Assembly: GCA_020635395.1 (NCBI GenBank)
Contig: JACJZV010000002.1
Coordinates: 62,001 to 126,000, forward strand
DNA from: Flavobacteriales bacterium
GTDB taxonomy: Bacteria; Bacteroidota; Bacteroidia; NS11-12g; UBA9320
Length of the DNA stretch: 64,000 nucleotides
Direction of reading: 5' to 3'
The notes beneath the pieces are model-generated. The model was not told the DNA's origin. It saw nothing but the letters and a program-made list of their open reading frames with translations, and did no database searches. The stretch's first letter is position 1. Each line of letters begins with the position of its first letter. Both the position numbers and the translations under genes were made by a program. This document shows, one piece after another, positions 1 through 9,315 of this stretch.

Positions 1-2804
1 ATTTTTTCGCGAATAATTTGCAACGGTTTGCTAATGCGTTGCGACACAAAATAGGCCATGGCCACCGCTAACAACATCAACAGCAGATAAAGGTTTACAA
101 GCGTGAGGGTATAGTTGGATATTTCGCTGCTATACTCTTCGTTTTGAGCATAATACGGCAGATTCAAATAGGCTATTACCTTTCTGCTCGAATTGACCAA
201 CGGCAGATAGGCCGACGTGATTACTTGATTTCGAATTCGTTCTTCATGAATGAGTTGGGAGTTTTTTTCTTGTCTCAAAACGCGGTTTGCCTCGGGGTGC
301 ATAAGTGGTGCAACCACACCGGAATTGTAGATTTCGTCGATGCTTGAAGCCAATAGCTTTCCGGAGCTGTCAAACAACGAAACATCTACTTTGTAAACAT
401 CAGCGGCCTCGTTTACCAAAAATTGCCTTGACTCGGCATTTTCCAATTTTTTTGAGAAACTTACCTCGTTTTGAAGTTTGTTGGCAACCTCCCTAATTTT
501 TATGAGCAGCTCACTTTTCGATTTGTTTTGGTTGTTGAATTTTACAAACTGAACGGTTGCATACACAGAAAATAAAATACCAACAAATACCAAAATAACC
601 ATAGAGAGCCTTATTCGGGTACTCAAATAAACTTGTTCCAATCCAAAATATTCGAGCATTTGCTTTCTGCTTTCCGAGATATTTTTTTTCAGTCCGGGTC
701 TAAATCCGGATATTAAATCAATTAAAAACCAACCGCCAAACCACACTATTCCAAACACGGTAAGTGTGGCCAAAAAGAAAGAAAACGAAAAACTAAAGGT
801 GCTGATATACGATTTGAGGTCGTAATTGGGGTGGCTCAAAACCACCACCGAATTTTCTTGTTTGATAACGTTGTGATGAAAGCCGGATTTATCAAAAATA
901 GTTTTTGGACTTGCAAAATTGGAGCTATCAAAATACAACTGATAAGGGTATGAACCATGTTGATTGAGCAATCGGTTGTTTACAAAAAGGGCATACGAAT
1001 AGTGGTCGAGGCTAAAAACTCTTCTTTCCTTTTTTTGATGCATCAAGTCGGGATATTGATAGAAGCCCTGAAAGAATTTAGGCTCCAATAAAATAAAAAT
1101 GTTTCCATGATGGCCGGTAATGTCACACAATTCAAATTTGGCCAAATAACCATTAAAAATGCGGTCGCTTCGCACTTGATAAAAATGATGGCTGAGTGTT
1201 GGAAACGAGCCTTCATTGTATATTTGATCGAGGTACTCTTGGGTATAGAGGGTGGTAGAATTAATATTATTTCCCACCGAGTCGAAACTCAAAATGTGCA
1301 TGTTGTACCTATCCAAATATCCGGAGAAATACAGCTTTCTGAGCTTTTTCTCAAACTCCTCTTTGTTGCTGTTAAAATCACTAAAATCAGCCGGCTCTAA
1401 AAATCGAAGTGCCAAACTGGTCTCCATTTTTTTGAATAAATACTCGGCTTCTAAATCTTTGTTTGACGTGAGTTTGCTGGCAAAGAGTTGTATGCCTTCA
1501 AGCTCTCTTTTTTCAACATTCGTTAAAAGGGTAATGCAGAAAAAAATGCTGAACAATAGGGTGTAAATAAAATATTTGTAGATGGGTAAAAGAGCCTTTT
1601 TTAGTGTGCCAAGCCAATAAAAAACAAGCAGCACTATTAAAACAAAAATGGAGGAAACCAAAAGGCTATCAATATCACGTTTGCCATCAATTATTTGAAA
1701 CGATAAGAATAAGATTAGGGCAGCAAGAATAGACTGAACCAATTTTTTCCGAGCTACGGATTGTTGTGTTTTTTGATTAAAAACCAAAGACAGAAGGCCA
1801 AATAAAAGCCAAAACATTGCCGCCACCATCGAAACGACCAAAACCGAAAAAATATCGATAGTTCTTAAATTGGTTATATCAAATGAAATGCTTGAATTTT
1901 TGATTAAACTGGCTACCAGAGATTCAATTAAATCCGCTCCGAAAAAAGAAACCAAAAAGGCAAAAACGAGCGATACGAATTTCCATTTGGTGGCAATCTG
2001 CCATTTGGGGCGGAGATGAAAGATGGCCAATAGCACAATAAATGCCACCACAATGTGCAACAATAAATCACCTAAAGAAGGCATTAGGTCGGAGCTGGCA
2101 AATATGGACGGCGAAAAAAGTGGGATATTGCCTAACCCCAACTCAAAAGCATTTTTTAGTACAAAAATGCGGAGTAGTATCGCCGAAACGACCGTTGCAA
2201 TAGAACCCCACGCCCATTTTCTGAAAGCCAATAAAGAGGCAATGGTTAACAAACCAAATGCTATTAAAATGAAATATCCCTTTCGGGTTTCGTGTAGTGT
2301 GGAATCGTAAAAATGCAAAAATGCCTGCCCTTTCAAAAGTGCAAATTCTGAGGTGTCGGTTTTTATTTCAAACTCCTGATTTTGAAGTGGGGTTATTCTG
2401 TTTTGTGCCTCAAATTGCCCCAGTTCGATTCGGGTAAGTTTGCGGGTGCAGAGGGTGTTTTCAGTAACGGGTATTACCAAATCCCAACCGCCGTTGTGCT
2501 GATAAAGCGTGGGTTTTGATAGATGAAAAAGGGATGAGTCTGGAAGCCAATCATTTGAAGTCCAGTTGGTTAGCAGTCCATTCTGTTGTTCAAACACTCG
2601 CCAGTGCCACGGCAGATCAGATTTCTTTTTAACGATTTCGGGTGCTTCTTTTATTACTTCCAGCAAAAACTCGTTTGTCTTTTCGGTAAGACTTAACTGT
2701 TTTTTATGCAATTGGTCATGATCAACCACCGACCGACCTTTTGGCCATAATATCAGCAGTACCGATATAAGAATGCAAAGCGATATGCCAACTTTTCGAG
2801 CCAA
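1..2804 (-). CDS. Multi-pass membrane sensor protein, probably histidine kinase (3' end outside window)
   Basis: The reading frame stays open to the window edge, giving about 934 residues. It starts at TTG, because a TAA lies in frame just upstream and no ATG occurs for more than 200 codons. The predicted protein has an N-terminal membrane segment (residues about 4-20), a first extracytoplasmic domain, a block of several hydrophobic helices from about residue 175, a second extracytoplasmic stretch, helices near 670 and 735, and a last helix near 900-920. That helix is followed by SQRISKPLQIIREK, which looks like the start of a HAMP linker. The kinase domains would lie beyond the left edge, so histidine kinase is an inference. 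Only one base separates it from hldD, the last step of a four-gene operon. The role is unknown; envelope sensing is the simplest guess. Confidence 0.6.
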   Translation of the reverse strand, partial: MARKVGISLCILISVLLILWPKGRSVVDHDQLHKKQLSLTEKTNEFLLEVIKEAPEIVKKKSDLPWHWRVFEQQNGLLTNWTSNDWLPDSSLFHLSKPTLYQHNGGWDLVIPVTENTLCTRKLTRIELGQFEAQNRITPLQNQEFEIKTDTSEFALLKGQAFLHFYDSTLHETRKGYFILIAFGLLTIASLLAFRKWAWGSIATVVSAILLRIFVLKNAFELGLGNIPLFSPSIFASSDLMPSLGDLLLHIVVAFIVLLAIFHLRPKWQIATKWKFVSLVFAFLVSFFGADLIESLVASLIKNSSISFDITNLRTIDIFSVLVVSMVAAMFWLLFGLLSLVFNQKTQQSVARKKLVQSILAALILFLSFQIIDGKRDIDSLLVSSIFVLIVLLVFYWLGTLKKALLPIYKYFIYTLLFSIFFCITLLTNVEKRELEGIQLFASKLTSNKDLEAEYLFKKMETSLALRFLEPADFSDFNSNKEEFEKKLRKLYFSGYLDRYNMHILSFDSVGNNINSTTLYTQEYLDQIYNEGSFPTLSHHFYQVRSDRIFNGYLAKFELCDITGHHGNIFILLEPKFFQGFYQYPDLMHQKKERRVFSLDHYSYALFVNNRLLNQHGSYPYQLYFDSSNFASPKTIFDKSGFHHNVIKQENSVVVLSHPNYDLKSYISTFSFSFSFFLATLTVFGIVWFGGWFLIDLISGFRPGLKKNISESRKQMLEYFGLEQVYLSTRIRLSMVILVFVGILFSVYATVQFVKFNNQNKSKSELLIKIREVANKLQNEVSFSKKLENAESRQFLVNEAADVYKVDVSLFDSSGKLLASSIDEIYNSGVVAPLMHPEANRVLRQEKNSQLIHEERIRNQVITSAYLPLVNSSRKVIAYLNLPYYAQNEEYSSEISNYTLTLVNLYLLLMLLAVAMAYFVSQRISKPLQIIREK

Positions 2805-2805
2805 T

Positions 2806-3774
2806 TTAAAAGTGTTTTTGGGCGGTTAAATAGTGTTTAACATAATCTGAAACGGCCTCTTCGAGCGTAAAAAAACCACCGTCATATCCTGCACTCAGCG
2901 TTCTTTTCATTTCCGCTTTGGTGTAGTATTGGTATTTGTCTCGAATATCTTCTGGCGTTGGCACATATTCTATATTTAGTTGCAAACCGAGAGCCACAAA
3001 AACAGATTTTGCCAAATCGTTAAACGTGCGAGGTGTGCCAGTGCCAAGGTTGTAAATGCCATTGTTTTGTTGGTGTTTTAGCCAAAATTCAATAACTTTT
3101 ATAACATCTTTTACATAAATAAAATCGCGGGTTTGGCCACCGTCTTCAAAATCTGGGTTGTGCGATTGGAACAATTTCATTTTTCCGGTTTGTTTTATTT
3201 GGTTGAAGGTATGAAAAACTACCGATGCCATGCGGCTTTTGTGATATTCGTTTGGCCCAAAAACGTTAAAAAATTTTAGCCCAACCCAAAACGGCGGGGT
3301 TTCTTCTTGCTTTAATGCCCATACGTCAAAATCTTGTTTGCTTTGTCCGTATGGGTTTAGTGGTTTTAGTTGTTCAATTTTGTCGTTGTCATCGTCAAAA
3401 CCATCAAGGCCATCGCCATAGGTGGCGGCGGATGAGGCATAAATTAAAGGTACTTTTTTTTGTGTACAATAGTTCCAAATCACCTTTGAGTAGTTTAGGT
3501 TTAACTCATCAAAAATGCGATGGTCAAACTCCGTTGTATCGGTTCTTGCTCCTAAATGAATAATGGCCATAAAGGTATGATTACCAATAATTTGTAAAAA
3601 ATCATTTCGATCAATTTTTGTGCAGTTTTCAAGCCCTTCAAGGTTTTTTAGCTTGTCTTCCCGCACAAATTCATCCACCAAAACAAGATTGGTTTGTCCT
3701 TTTCTATAAAGTTCTTGAGCAACGCAACTGCCTATAAAACCAGCCGCCCCAGTAATTACAATACAATTGTCCAT
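2806..3774 (-). CDS. hldD: ADP-L-glycero-D-manno-heptose 6-epimerase
   Basis: An extended short-chain dehydrogenase of 322 residues that converts ADP-D-glycero-D-manno-heptose to the L-glycero form used in the LPS inner core. The N-terminal NAD(P)-binding motif GAAGFIGS is at residues 9-16. The active-site region reads YASSAATYG followed by NPYGQSKQDFD (the YxxxK Tyr and Lys). FFNVFGPNEYHKSRMASV and DFIYVKDV are family signatures. The length fits the roughly 310-residue enterobacterial enzyme. The start ATG abuts the stop of the upstream protease gene with no spacer. UDP-glucose 4-epimerase was considered, but the FNVFGPNEYHK segment favours HldD (RfaD). Confidence 0.88.
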   Translation of the reverse strand: MDNCIVITGAAGFIGSCVAQELYRKGQTNLVLVDEFVREDKLKNLEGLENCTKIDRNDFLQIIGNHTFMAIIHLGARTDTTEFDHRIFDELNLNYSKVIWNYCTQKKVPLIYASSAATYGDGLDGFDDDNDKIEQLKPLNPYGQSKQDFDVWALKQEETPPFWVGLKFFNVFGPNEYHKSRMASVVFHTFNQIKQTGKMKLFQSHNPDFEDGGQTRDFIYVKDVIKVIEFWLKHQQNNGIYNLGTGTPRTFNDLAKSVFVALGLQLNIEYVPTPEDIRDKYQYYTKAEMKRTLSAGYDGGFFTLEEAVSDYVKHYLTAQKHF

Positions 3775-4203
3775 TTAATGCAAAGTTAATTGTTGCTTTT
3801 TATAATCTATTTTGGCATTGCTCATTTGCAAGACATCTCCTCCCAAAATCGCATCAAAAGGTTCAACGCCTACACTTTCATAAAGCGGTTTTACATGGCT
3901 CAAATCCATAATGCCGACTATCAACTTTTTGATTGTCCATTTTTTAAGTTTTAATTTCTTGATTTTGGCAAAATCGGCCTGCACGGGTTCGGCACCCACA
4001 CCGGCAGTTTTATTTTCGTCTATTTCTATGTGTTTTAAATTGGTTAAACCATCGGCAAACTCTTTGCTCATAACGGTTTTGCTGGCTCCCGTGTCAATAA
4101 GTACGCGGGCATACATGCCATTTATTTTCGCCTTGCAAAATATGTGGCAACCTTCGTCGCCCATGGCGGCTATTTGCAGCTTTATTTGTTGTTTTTTCTT
4201 CAT
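3775..4203 (-). CDS. Retropepsin-like aspartic protease
   Basis: A small clan AA aspartyl protease of 142 residues. The catalytic motif IDTGAS lies near residue 37, and the second family feature, hydrophobic-hydrophobic-Gly (AILGGDVL), is near residue 120. A single copy means it must dimerise to be active, as retroviral proteases do. No signal peptide is visible, so it is probably cytoplasmic. The ATG overlaps the gpmI stop by one base (TAATG) and its own TAA abuts the hldD ATG, so all three genes are probably translated in a coupled way. Substrate unknown. Bacterial members of this family are poorly characterised. Confidence 0.8.
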   Translation of the reverse strand: MKKKQQIKLQIAAMGDEGCHIFCKAKINGMYARVLIDTGASKTVMSKEFADGLTNLKHIEIDENKTAGVGAEPVQADFAKIKKLKLKKWTIKKLIVGIMDLSHVKPLYESVGVEPFDAILGGDVLQMSNAKIDYKKQQLTLH

Positions 4204-5723
4204 TAAAAAATGCAGTTTCCGGTCATTTCATCAGGTTGTTGTAAACCCATCATTTTTAGCAAAGTGGGTGCCACATCGGCCAAAATGCCCTCTTTGAGCG
4301 AAATATTTTTTTCACCTAACACAATGCAAGGCACCAGGTTTAAACTATGAGCTGTGTTGGGTGTGCCGTCATCATTAATGGCAAAATCAGCATTTCCGTG
4401 GTCGGCAATTATCATTAGCCTATAGTCGTTTTTTTGTGCAGTTTCTACCAATTCCTTCACACAGCCATCCACGGTTTCGCAGGCTTTTTTTATGGCTTCA
4501 AAAACCCCCGTATGTCCAACCATGTCTGGGTTTGCGAAGTTTACGCAGAAAAAATCATGTTGGTTGGTTTCTATGGCTGCTTTCACTTTTTCTTTAAGTT
4601 CAATGGCACTCATTTCCGGTTGCAAATCGTAGGTAGCCACTTTGGGGGAATTTACCAAAATGCGTTGTTCTCCTTCAAATTCTAACTCCCGACCACCACT
4701 AAAAAAGAACGTAACGTGCGGATATTTTTCGGTTTCGGCTGCTCGAATTTGCTTTAACCCCAAATTGCTCAAATGCTCGCCCAATGTAAGTTTTAAGTCT
4801 TGTTTGTCAAATATAACTTCCACATTTTTAAATGTTTTGTCGTATTCGGTCATGGTAAAATAATGCAGATTAAGCGGAGCCATGTTTTGCTCATGAAACG
4901 ACTGTTGGGTGAGAGCCATCGATATTTCACGACCTCGGTCGGTTCTAAAATTAAAACACAACACGATGTCGCCATCCTTTATGGTGGCTATTGGTTGGTT
5001 ATTTTCAGTATTGATTATTGGCAACATAAATTCATCCGAAACGCCGTTTTGATAGGATTCGGCAATGGCCGATAACACATCGTTGGTGGGTTTTCCGATG
5101 CCATGCACCATAGCGTCGTAGGCCCGTTTTACCCGCTCCCAGCGTTTATCTCTATCCATCGCATAATAGCGACCAATTATACTTGCCAGTTTGGCATTTC
5201 CCAATCTTGGGTCGTTTAATACTTCTTTTATAAAACCTTTCCCGCTATGTGGGTCGCAATCTCGTCCATCCAAAAAAGCATGTATAAAGGTTTGATTATC
5301 AAGATTGTTGTCTTTTAAAATGCCGCATAGTTCTTTTAAATGTTCATCGCTGCTATGCACTCCGCCGTTGCTGACAAGGCCTATTAAATGAATGTTTTTG
5401 TTCTCACTTTTGGCTAAATCAATGAGTTTTTTAAATGCCGAAATGTTTAAAATACTTTTATCGGCAAATGATTTGTTGATGAGTACCAGCATTTGATACA
5501 CAATTCTACCCGCACCGATGTTGAGGTGCCCTACTTCGCTATTGCCCATTTGTCCGTTAGGCAACCCCACGTTTTGCCCAAATGTTTTGAGTGTTGTGTT
5601 GGGTTGAGTTGCCAATAAATTGTCAATAAAAGGGGTGTTGGCGGCAAAAATGGCATCTGAATAATCCTTTCTACCGATGCCCCAACCATCCAAAATCAGC
5701 AAAATTGCTTTGTGGTAATTCAT
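4203..5723 (-). CDS. gpmI: 2,3-bisphosphoglycerate-independent phosphoglycerate mutase
   Basis: Interconverts 3- and 2-phosphoglycerate in glycolysis using two Mn ions. It is an alkaline-phosphatase superfamily enzyme of 506 residues, the normal length. Visible signatures are the metal Asp in LLILDGWGIG (Asp12), the phosphorylated Ser62 in GNSEVGHLNIGAGR, the substrate loops HAFLDGRDCDPHSG and MDRDKRWERV, FNFRTDRGREI, and the second metal set NPDMVGHTG and IADHGNAD. It is the first gene of the operon gpmI, aspartic protease, hldD, sensor. A -7 type element sits only four bases before the ATG. Confidence 0.96.
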   Translation of the reverse strand: MNYHKAILLILDGWGIGRKDYSDAIFAANTPFIDNLLATQPNTTLKTFGQNVGLPNGQMGNSEVGHLNIGAGRIVYQMLVLINKSFADKSILNISAFKKLIDLAKSENKNIHLIGLVSNGGVHSSDEHLKELCGILKDNNLDNQTFIHAFLDGRDCDPHSGKGFIKEVLNDPRLGNAKLASIIGRYYAMDRDKRWERVKRAYDAMVHGIGKPTNDVLSAIAESYQNGVSDEFMLPIINTENNQPIATIKDGDIVLCFNFRTDRGREISMALTQQSFHEQNMAPLNLHYFTMTEYDKTFKNVEVIFDKQDLKLTLGEHLSNLGLKQIRAAETEKYPHVTFFFSGGRELEFEGEQRILVNSPKVATYDLQPEMSAIELKEKVKAAIETNQHDFFCVNFANPDMVGHTGVFEAIKKACETVDGCVKELVETAQKNDYRLMIIADHGNADFAINDDGTPNTAHSLNLVPCIVLGEKNISLKEGILADVAPTLLKMMGLQQPDEMTGNCIF

Positions 5724-5727
5724 GCGG

Positions 5728-5735
5728 CAAATTTA
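5728..5735 (-). promoter_or_regulatory. Bacteroidota -7 element before gpmI
   Basis: The minus strand reads TAAATTTG, a full match to TAnnTTTG, and ends four bases before the gpmI ATG. No TTG lies at the usual -33 distance. If functional, transcription would begin at or within a few bases of the start codon. Confidence 0.5.
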
Positions 5736-5748
5736 GTTTTTTAGTTTC

Positions 5749-5777
5749 CTTGTTGATTTGTTGACTTGTTGATTTGA
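5749..5777. repeat. Low-complexity TTGTTGATTTG repeat
   Basis: The 11-base string TTGTTGATTTG occurs twice within 29 bases, separated by TTGAC. A related degenerate run (TTGATTCGTGGATTTG and similar) lies near 42128-42158. Function unknown. It lies in the 240-base gap between gpmI and the WG-repeat gene. Confidence 0.5.
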
Positions 5778-5945
5778 GCAAAAAGAAGTAGGCATAATCC
5801 TATAGGCCAATTTTCCCGTTTCCTTTTTCTAAAAAAAGCAGGAATTGGTTTTAGGGGGGCTTTGTTTAGAAGATTACTATGCGGGTCTTTTGAATGTTTT
5901 CAATTTTACCATTTTCAAATTCTACTCTTTTTCGATTAAATCGAA

Positions 5946-5953
5946 TAAATTTG
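5946..5953 (+). promoter_or_regulatory. Bacteroidota -7 element before WG-repeat gene
   Basis: TAAATTTG, a full TAnnTTTG match, lies 12 bases before the chosen ATG at 5966. There is no convincing -33 TTG. It supports the 5966 start over the earlier in-frame ATG at 5894. Confidence 0.45.
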
Positions 5954-5965
5954 ACAAATAAATTT

Positions 5966-7477
5966 ATGAAAAAAATAGTTCTATATCTTACCTTTTTAAT
6001 TCCTCTTCATATAGTCTTTGCATACGCAGTAGCTCAAACTAACAACATTTATATTCCCTATCGGGTGGGCGACAAATGGGGAGTGAGCGATACAAATGGG
6101 GTGTTGATTGTAGAGCCTCAATATGACGAAGTTAGTATGAATCCTTCCAATAGGGCTACCGATTTTGATTTGATGGATTTCAATCGTTTTAATGACAGAT
6201 TATCGAACCGACAGGATTTGTATTTTATGAATGACTTAGTTTATTGCAGGGTGGGAAAGATGTGGGGGGCCTTATACCAAAATATGGAAATTATAGCACC
6301 TACTTTTAAATCGATAACTCTTATAAAACCATTCTTTTTTTGTGCCACAGATACCAATGGTTTTGAACTTTTTAACTTGAATGGCAAAAAAGTATTTGAT
6401 GAAAAGATAAATTGGTACTATTTTCCAGAACTTGTTCAAGGTTACTCTATATCCAAAAAGGTATATGTTATGAGAACTCTGACAGGTAATTATCATGTTT
6501 TTCAATATGATGCCTCGGAAGGTAGGATTGTTACGATGATAGGTGTATGGAATGAAAATCCAACATTTGAACAGGTAAATATTAACAGTTGGTATGTAAG
6601 CAACCGTAAAAACGAAAAGGGAGTTTTGTTAACATGGAGTGCCAATAGTTTTGAAGCGAAAGATACTGTTTTTAATCCAATAAAATATTCAATCTCAAAG
6701 GGTGATATTCATTCAGCTAAATCGGCCCTTGAAGCGTGGAGAAAGCAAAAGCAAAATCATAGAATTGTTCACCACTATTCAGTTATGAAATCTGAAAAAG
6801 ATGTACATGGTAGAATTGAAAAGTGGAATGAAATGTTGGATGCCTACGATACCGTAAGGTTGGAGAATTATGTCGAAATTGGATTTCAAAACACTGGAAA
6901 TGATTTAGATACAGTCGATTCTTATAGTGATTATTTTTTAACTTTCGACAAAAAAGGTAGATGTGGAATTGAAACCCATCACTCCGTAATACCTCCTCAA
7001 TTTTCAACTATTAAAGGCTATCGTTTTCAAAACAATTATCTTTTTTTGGTTTCGAAAAAAACAAATTCGGAGCAACTAAAATATGGAATACTGGATGAGT
7101 TTGGGAAGATAATAGTACCTTTTAAGTACTATGAAATTTTAGAATTGGAGGGATATAGTGGTAATTTTTTTTGGTTCAAAAATGAGAAAAAAGGAACAAT
7201 CAGAATTTTCAAACCTGCTCCAAAACCTACTTTCGAGATTTATTTTGATGAGCAATACGACTCAATTGACTCAACGTTTTGGGGACATTACTTATACATT
7301 GGTAATCAAAAACGACTTTTCTTGTCATATGGTCATGATTTATCTCCTTTGTTTCCGAGTAAATATGAAATTGAACCAGCACACTATCAAAATTTTCCAT
7401 TGTGGTTCTTGACAGACGAAAACTTTAACCCTATCGGCTACGCCAATTCCAGAGGCATCCTCTATTTCAAAGACTAA
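5966..7477 (+). CDS. Secreted WG-repeat protein
   Basis: 503 residues from the ATG at 5966, chosen because it begins a clear signal peptide (MKKIVLYLTFLIP, ending near AVAQ). An earlier in-frame ATG at 5894 would put an unlikely extension before it. The mature part has several WG-type beta repeats: DKWGVSDTNGVLIVEPQYDE near residue 33, KMWGALYQNMEIIAPTF near 95, CGIETHHSVIPPQF near 330 and KYGILDEFGKIIVPFKY near 370. No catalytic motif is seen and no T9SS tail is present. It stands alone between two minus-strand operons and looks more AT-rich than they do. Exported location and a binding role are inferences; function unknown. Confidence 0.7.
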   Translation: MKKIVLYLTFLIPLHIVFAYAVAQTNNIYIPYRVGDKWGVSDTNGVLIVEPQYDEVSMNPSNRATDFDLMDFNRFNDRLSNRQDLYFMNDLVYCRVGKMWGALYQNMEIIAPTFKSITLIKPFFFCATDTNGFELFNLNGKKVFDEKINWYYFPELVQGYSISKKVYVMRTLTGNYHVFQYDASEGRIVTMIGVWNENPTFEQVNINSWYVSNRKNEKGVLLTWSANSFEAKDTVFNPIKYSISKGDIHSAKSALEAWRKQKQNHRIVHHYSVMKSEKDVHGRIEKWNEMLDAYDTVRLENYVEIGFQNTGNDLDTVDSYSDYFLTFDKKGRCGIETHHSVIPPQFSTIKGYRFQNNYLFLVSKKTNSEQLKYGILDEFGKIIVPFKYYEILELEGYSGNFFWFKNEKKGTIRIFKPAPKPTFEIYFDEQYDSIDSTFWGHYLYIGNQKRLFLSYGHDLSPLFPSKYEIEPAHYQNFPLWFLTDENFNPIGYANSRGILYFKD

Positions 7478-7500
7478 AACCTAAGCAACAAAGCCACGAA

Positions 7501-7524
7501 GCATCTAAGCATCTAAGCATCTAA
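7501..7524. repeat. Three tandem copies of an 8-base unit
   Basis: GCATCTAA is repeated three times without interruption at the convergent junction between the WG-repeat gene and pth. The pth stop codon (minus strand TAG) lies inside the array. Because the unit itself carries that stop in the pth frame, changes in copy number would not alter the protein. Confidence 0.8.
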
Positions 7525-8088
7525 CAACTTGCTATTCACGCTATTCATGGCCATGCCAATGCCTCTAAATACCATTTCTTCGAGGCCTTTCTGCATTTTG
7601 TCAAACAATAACGGAAGTTGTTCTTTTTCTTCGGCTGTCCATTCGCCCAACACATAATCAATTTGTTTTCCGGCATCAAAGTTGGCACTGATGCCTACCC
7701 GGATTCGGGGATATTGGTCGGTTCCAAGTGTAAATTGTATGTGTTTCAACCCGTTATGGCCGCCATCGCTGCCTTTGCCACGCATTCTTAAAGTGCCAAA
7801 AGGCAAGTTCAAATCATCGGTAATGATTAAAATTTGATGCTTTTCGATGTTCAATTTTTTCATCCAAAACTGTAAAGCATTACCGCTCAAATTCATATAA
7901 GTGTCGGGTTTTAAAAAATGCAAGTTTCTGCCCCTAAACTTATAATTGGCATATTGTCCAAAGCGTTCGTTTTGGAATGTCATGCTATATTTTTCGGCTA
8001 AAGAATCTAAAAACAAAAAGCCAATGTTGTGGCGGGTGTTGGCATATTTGTCGCCAATGTTTCCAAGTCCTACAATCAAATATTTCAT
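7513..8088 (-). CDS. pth: Peptidyl-tRNA hydrolase
   Basis: Releases tRNA from peptidyl-tRNA that drops off the ribosome. 191 residues, the normal length. Active-site residues are visible: Asn10 in GLGNIG, catalytic His20 in NTRHNIGF, Asn66 in YMNLSG, the Asp pair 91-92 in IITDDLNLP, and Asn112 in GGHNGLKH. It is the last gene of the minus-strand run rbfA, LolE-like permease, pth, with an 11-base gap to the permease gene. Confidence 0.97.
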   Translation of the reverse strand: MKYLIVGLGNIGDKYANTRHNIGFLFLDSLAEKYSMTFQNERFGQYANYKFRGRNLHFLKPDTYMNLSGNALQFWMKKLNIEKHQILIITDDLNLPFGTLRMRGKGSDGGHNGLKHIQFTLGTDQYPRIRVGISANFDAGKQIDYVLGEWTAEEKEQLPLLFDKMQKGLEEMVFRGIGMAMNSVNSKLLDA

Positions 8089-8099
8089 GCGATGTTTAT

Positions 8100-9308
8100 T
8101 TAATCGTTAATAAATTCTGCGGCTTTTTTTGCCGGATAAAGGGACGCTATTAATCCTAAAAGGAAGATAATTCCGGAAACCACGAGGAGGTCGGCAAAAA
8201 GCAATTTTACCGGAAAAAATTCGACAAAACTTCCATCTAACCGAATAATACCGCGGGTATCTTGCAGATACACAAAGCCAATGCCGATGGCCAGTCCCAT
8301 GATGATGCCGAGTGTGGTTATAAGCAAACCTTCTTTTAAAAAAATATTACGAATCAGCATTTTGTTGGCTCCCATGCTTCCAATTATTTTGATGTCTTTC
8401 TTTTTCTCTAAAACCAACATGGTTAAGGCTCCGATGGTATTGAAAGCAGCTATAAAAACCACCAAACTCAATATGGCAAACGTGGCCCATTTTTCTGTTT
8501 TAAATACTTTATAGGCTGCTTCGTTTTGCTCCATTCTGTTTTTTACTTCAAAGTTTTTGCCTAAAGTTTCTTCTATTTTAAGTTCTGTTTTTCGGGCGGT
8601 TTCGGCGGATATTTTTAACTCTAAAGAGGTAATGTTTTTTTCTAAATCAAATAATTTTCGTGTAAAATTTAATGAGGAAACAACCAAATCATTAGTGCCG
8701 CCTTCATTGTTCAGCAAGATAACCCCTGCCGGAATCGCAAATTCGATATTGAGTGATCCTTCGGGGTTTAGGTTGTTAAATTCTACCCCTTTTTTTGGTA
8801 CAAAAAATTCGGCTGCGGTTTGCATGCCAGACAAATTGATGTTTAGGCTATGAGCTATTTCGCTGCCAAAAACAGCAAAAAAATGACTGTCTTTTTCGGT
8901 TTCAAAACTTCCATAAGTCAAAATGGAATCAACAGAAACAACCTCTGTAAAGGCCGAATCAACACCCTTAATGGTGGCAATTTCTTGTGCATCGGCATAG
9001 CGAACCACCACATTGTCTTCAATAATTTTTGAAACGGAAATGATGCCCTCAACTGGAGTCAAAAGGTTGACAACACTATCTGGATTGAAGGATTTTGCAT
9101 ATTTTGAAGTAATTTTCAGGTCAGGGTCAAACTGGTCGTTCATGTTTTTGACCAAACCTTCCAATCCATTGAGCAAAGACAAGATAATAATCATTACCGC
9201 CGTGCCGATGGTAAAAATCAAAACGGAAATACCTGAAATCAGGTTGATTGCATTGGTATTTTTTTTAGAAAAAAGGTATCGCTTTGCTATGAAATTGGAG
9301 AGGTTCAT
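8100..9308 (-). CDS. FtsX/LolE-like ABC transporter permease
   Basis: 402 residues with the topology of the LolC/LolE and MacB permease group: one N-terminal helix (residues about 25-47, after the typical opening FIAKRYLFSKK), a large extracytoplasmic domain of about 220 residues, then three C-terminal helices from about 275. In proteobacteria such permeases extract lipoproteins from the inner membrane with the ATPase LolD. No ATPase gene is adjacent here, so the substrate is unproven. It sits seven bases after rbfA and eleven before pth, which suggests one transcript. Confidence 0.8.
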   Translation of the reverse strand: MNLSNFIAKRYLFSKKNTNAINLISGISVLIFTIGTAVMIIILSLLNGLEGLVKNMNDQFDPDLKITSKYAKSFNPDSVVNLLTPVEGIISVSKIIEDNVVVRYADAQEIATIKGVDSAFTEVVSVDSILTYGSFETEKDSHFFAVFGSEIAHSLNINLSGMQTAAEFFVPKKGVEFNNLNPEGSLNIEFAIPAGVILLNNEGGTNDLVVSSLNFTRKLFDLEKNITSLELKISAETARKTELKIEETLGKNFEVKNRMEQNEAAYKVFKTEKWATFAILSLVVFIAAFNTIGALTMLVLEKKKDIKIIGSMGANKMLIRNIFLKEGLLITTLGIIMGLAIGIGFVYLQDTRGIIRLDGSFVEFFPVKLLFADLLVVSGIIFLLGLIASLYPAKKAAEFIND

Positions 9309-9315
9309 GGCAGCA

